Of a DNA stretch of 64,000 bases, positions 63,724-64,000 are shown one piece after another. Made by a program: the position numbers and the translations under genes. The DNA comes from an uncultured Gemmatimonadota bacterium (GTDB lineage: Bacteria > Gemmatimonadota > Gemmatimonadetes > Gemmatimonadales > Gemmatimonadaceae). The stretch is taken from contig CADEFN010000001.1 of NCBI GenBank assembly GCA_902826615.1, positions 1,320,845-1,384,844 on the forward strand, in the 5' to 3' direction. Under the pieces are notes generated by a model. It was not told the origin of the DNA. It did not search any database and worked only from the letters and a program-made list of their open reading frames with translations. Position 1 is the stretch's first letter, and each line of letters begins with the position of its first letter.

Positions 63724-63753
63724 AAAGCCGCCGTGAGGCGGCTTTCTTGTTTT
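63724..63753 (+). terminator. Intrinsic terminator after tRNA-Gln
   Basis: AAAGCCGCC (63724-63732) pairs with GGCGGCTTT (63737-63745) over GTGA, followed by CTTGTTTT. Its 3' half begins the first 90-bp repeat unit. Confidence 0.85.
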
Positions 63754-64000
63754 CCCTCCTGGGCTCGCGCCTCGCTGGCGCTTCGGCTGGCGGAGCCCAG
63801 GAGATACGAGGTGCAATCGGCCGCGGGGCGGCTTTCTTGTTTTCCCTCCTGGGCCCGCGCCTCGCTGGCGCTTCGGCTGGCGGAGCCCAGGAGATACGAG
63901 GTGCAATCGGCCGCGGGGCGGCTTTCTTGTTTTCCCTCCTGGGCCCGCGCCTCGCTGGCGCTTCGGCTGGCGGAGCCCAGGAGATTCGAGGTGCAATCGG
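63738..64000 (+). repeat. 90-bp tandem repeat array, three copies, running out of the window
   Basis: Units start at 63738, 63828 and 63918 (the last is cut at the window end). Each holds a terminator-like GCGGCTTTCTTGTTTT and a long hairpin; in unit 1 CTCCTGGGCTC (63756-63766) pairs with GAGCCCAGGAG (63793-63803). The GAGCCCAGGAG part equals the 3' end of the tRNA-Gln T-arm plus acceptor start. Copies differ at only a few bases, so the duplication is recent. Confidence 0.9.

Noticed and set aside
63385..63996. 203-codon minus-strand ORF with repeated KRQRGAGPGGKTRKPP-type units
   Set aside because: It reads through the tRNA-Gln gene and the 90-bp repeats; the peptide repeats only reflect the DNA repeats (90 is a multiple of 3).

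Overview
The window is GC-rich, densely coded Gram-negative DNA whose gene families suggest a member of Gemmatimonadota, a soil or aquatic chemoheterotroph. Pointers are an orphan duplicated permease of the ADOP type, TonB receptors of both FecA-like and SusC/RagA type with a SusD partner, DUF4097, DUF885 and DUF5916 proteins, ECF sigma/anti-sigma cassettes, a class II photolyase and a KGG-repeat stress protein. This placement comes from family content only; no rRNA gene lies in the window. Two tRNA genes (Ala-CGC, Gln-CTG) sit near the right end. No insertion sequence, prophage or CRISPR array was seen.

Layout. 1-5.5 kb: end of a permease gene, remnants of a small-protein/nucleotidyltransferase pair, then an amidohydrolase, an amidase and pterin dehydratase. 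5.5-10.3 kb (minus): BI-1-like membrane protein, then an ECF sigma / zinc anti-sigma / two DUF4097 proteins operon, then a FecI-like sigma gene. 10.4-13.9 kb: FecR-like anti-sigma and a FecA-like TonB receptor with an STN domain, divergent from the sigma gene. 13.9-17.9 kb (minus): ChaN-like lipoprotein, an aldo/keto reductase fused to RidA, an NTF2-like protein and a HAD phosphatase. 17.9-23.3 kb (minus): a two-gene module of an Eco57I-type adenine methylase (1062 aa) and a DEAH helicase (731 aa), the most defence-like locus here. 23.4-28.2 kb: dicarboxylate symporter, rhodanese, Nudix, serine hydrolase, polysaccharide deacetylase.

28.3-41.4 kb is the most cohesive metabolic region. An iodotyrosine-deiodinase-like flavoprotein and a divergent IclR regulator are followed by a seven-gene run: SusC, SusD, DUF885 metallopeptidase, S9 peptidase, SRPBCC protein, alpha/beta hydrolase and EreA-like esterase. 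Near-identical palindromes (TCTCATTTTATGAGA type) lie upstream of both the deiodinase gene and the SusC gene, so IclR may control both. 41.4-44 kb: mntH-usp-mntR with a DtxR-type box upstream. 44-47 kb (minus): SPFH protein, ribbon-helix-helix protein, hydrolase and a small membrane protein. 47-54 kb: DUF72, SURF1 (preceded by a 7-bp tandem repeat), an EamA transporter, MgtE and a DUF5916 protein. 54-61.9 kb: dehydrogenase, PLP enzyme, lipoprotein, thioesterase, DUF2203, RNase Z, KGG protein and photolyase. 62-64 kb: the tRNAs, a lipoprotein and 90-bp tandem repeats that run off the end.

The most unusual signal is a DNA word. GTTAGG (39 copies on both strands; CGTTAGGC 26 copies by hand count) recurs through the window. 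It is mostly read as Leu-Gly with the otherwise rare TTA codon, but also as TAG stops, Pro-Asn and intergenic DNA. This frame independence suggests selection at the DNA level.
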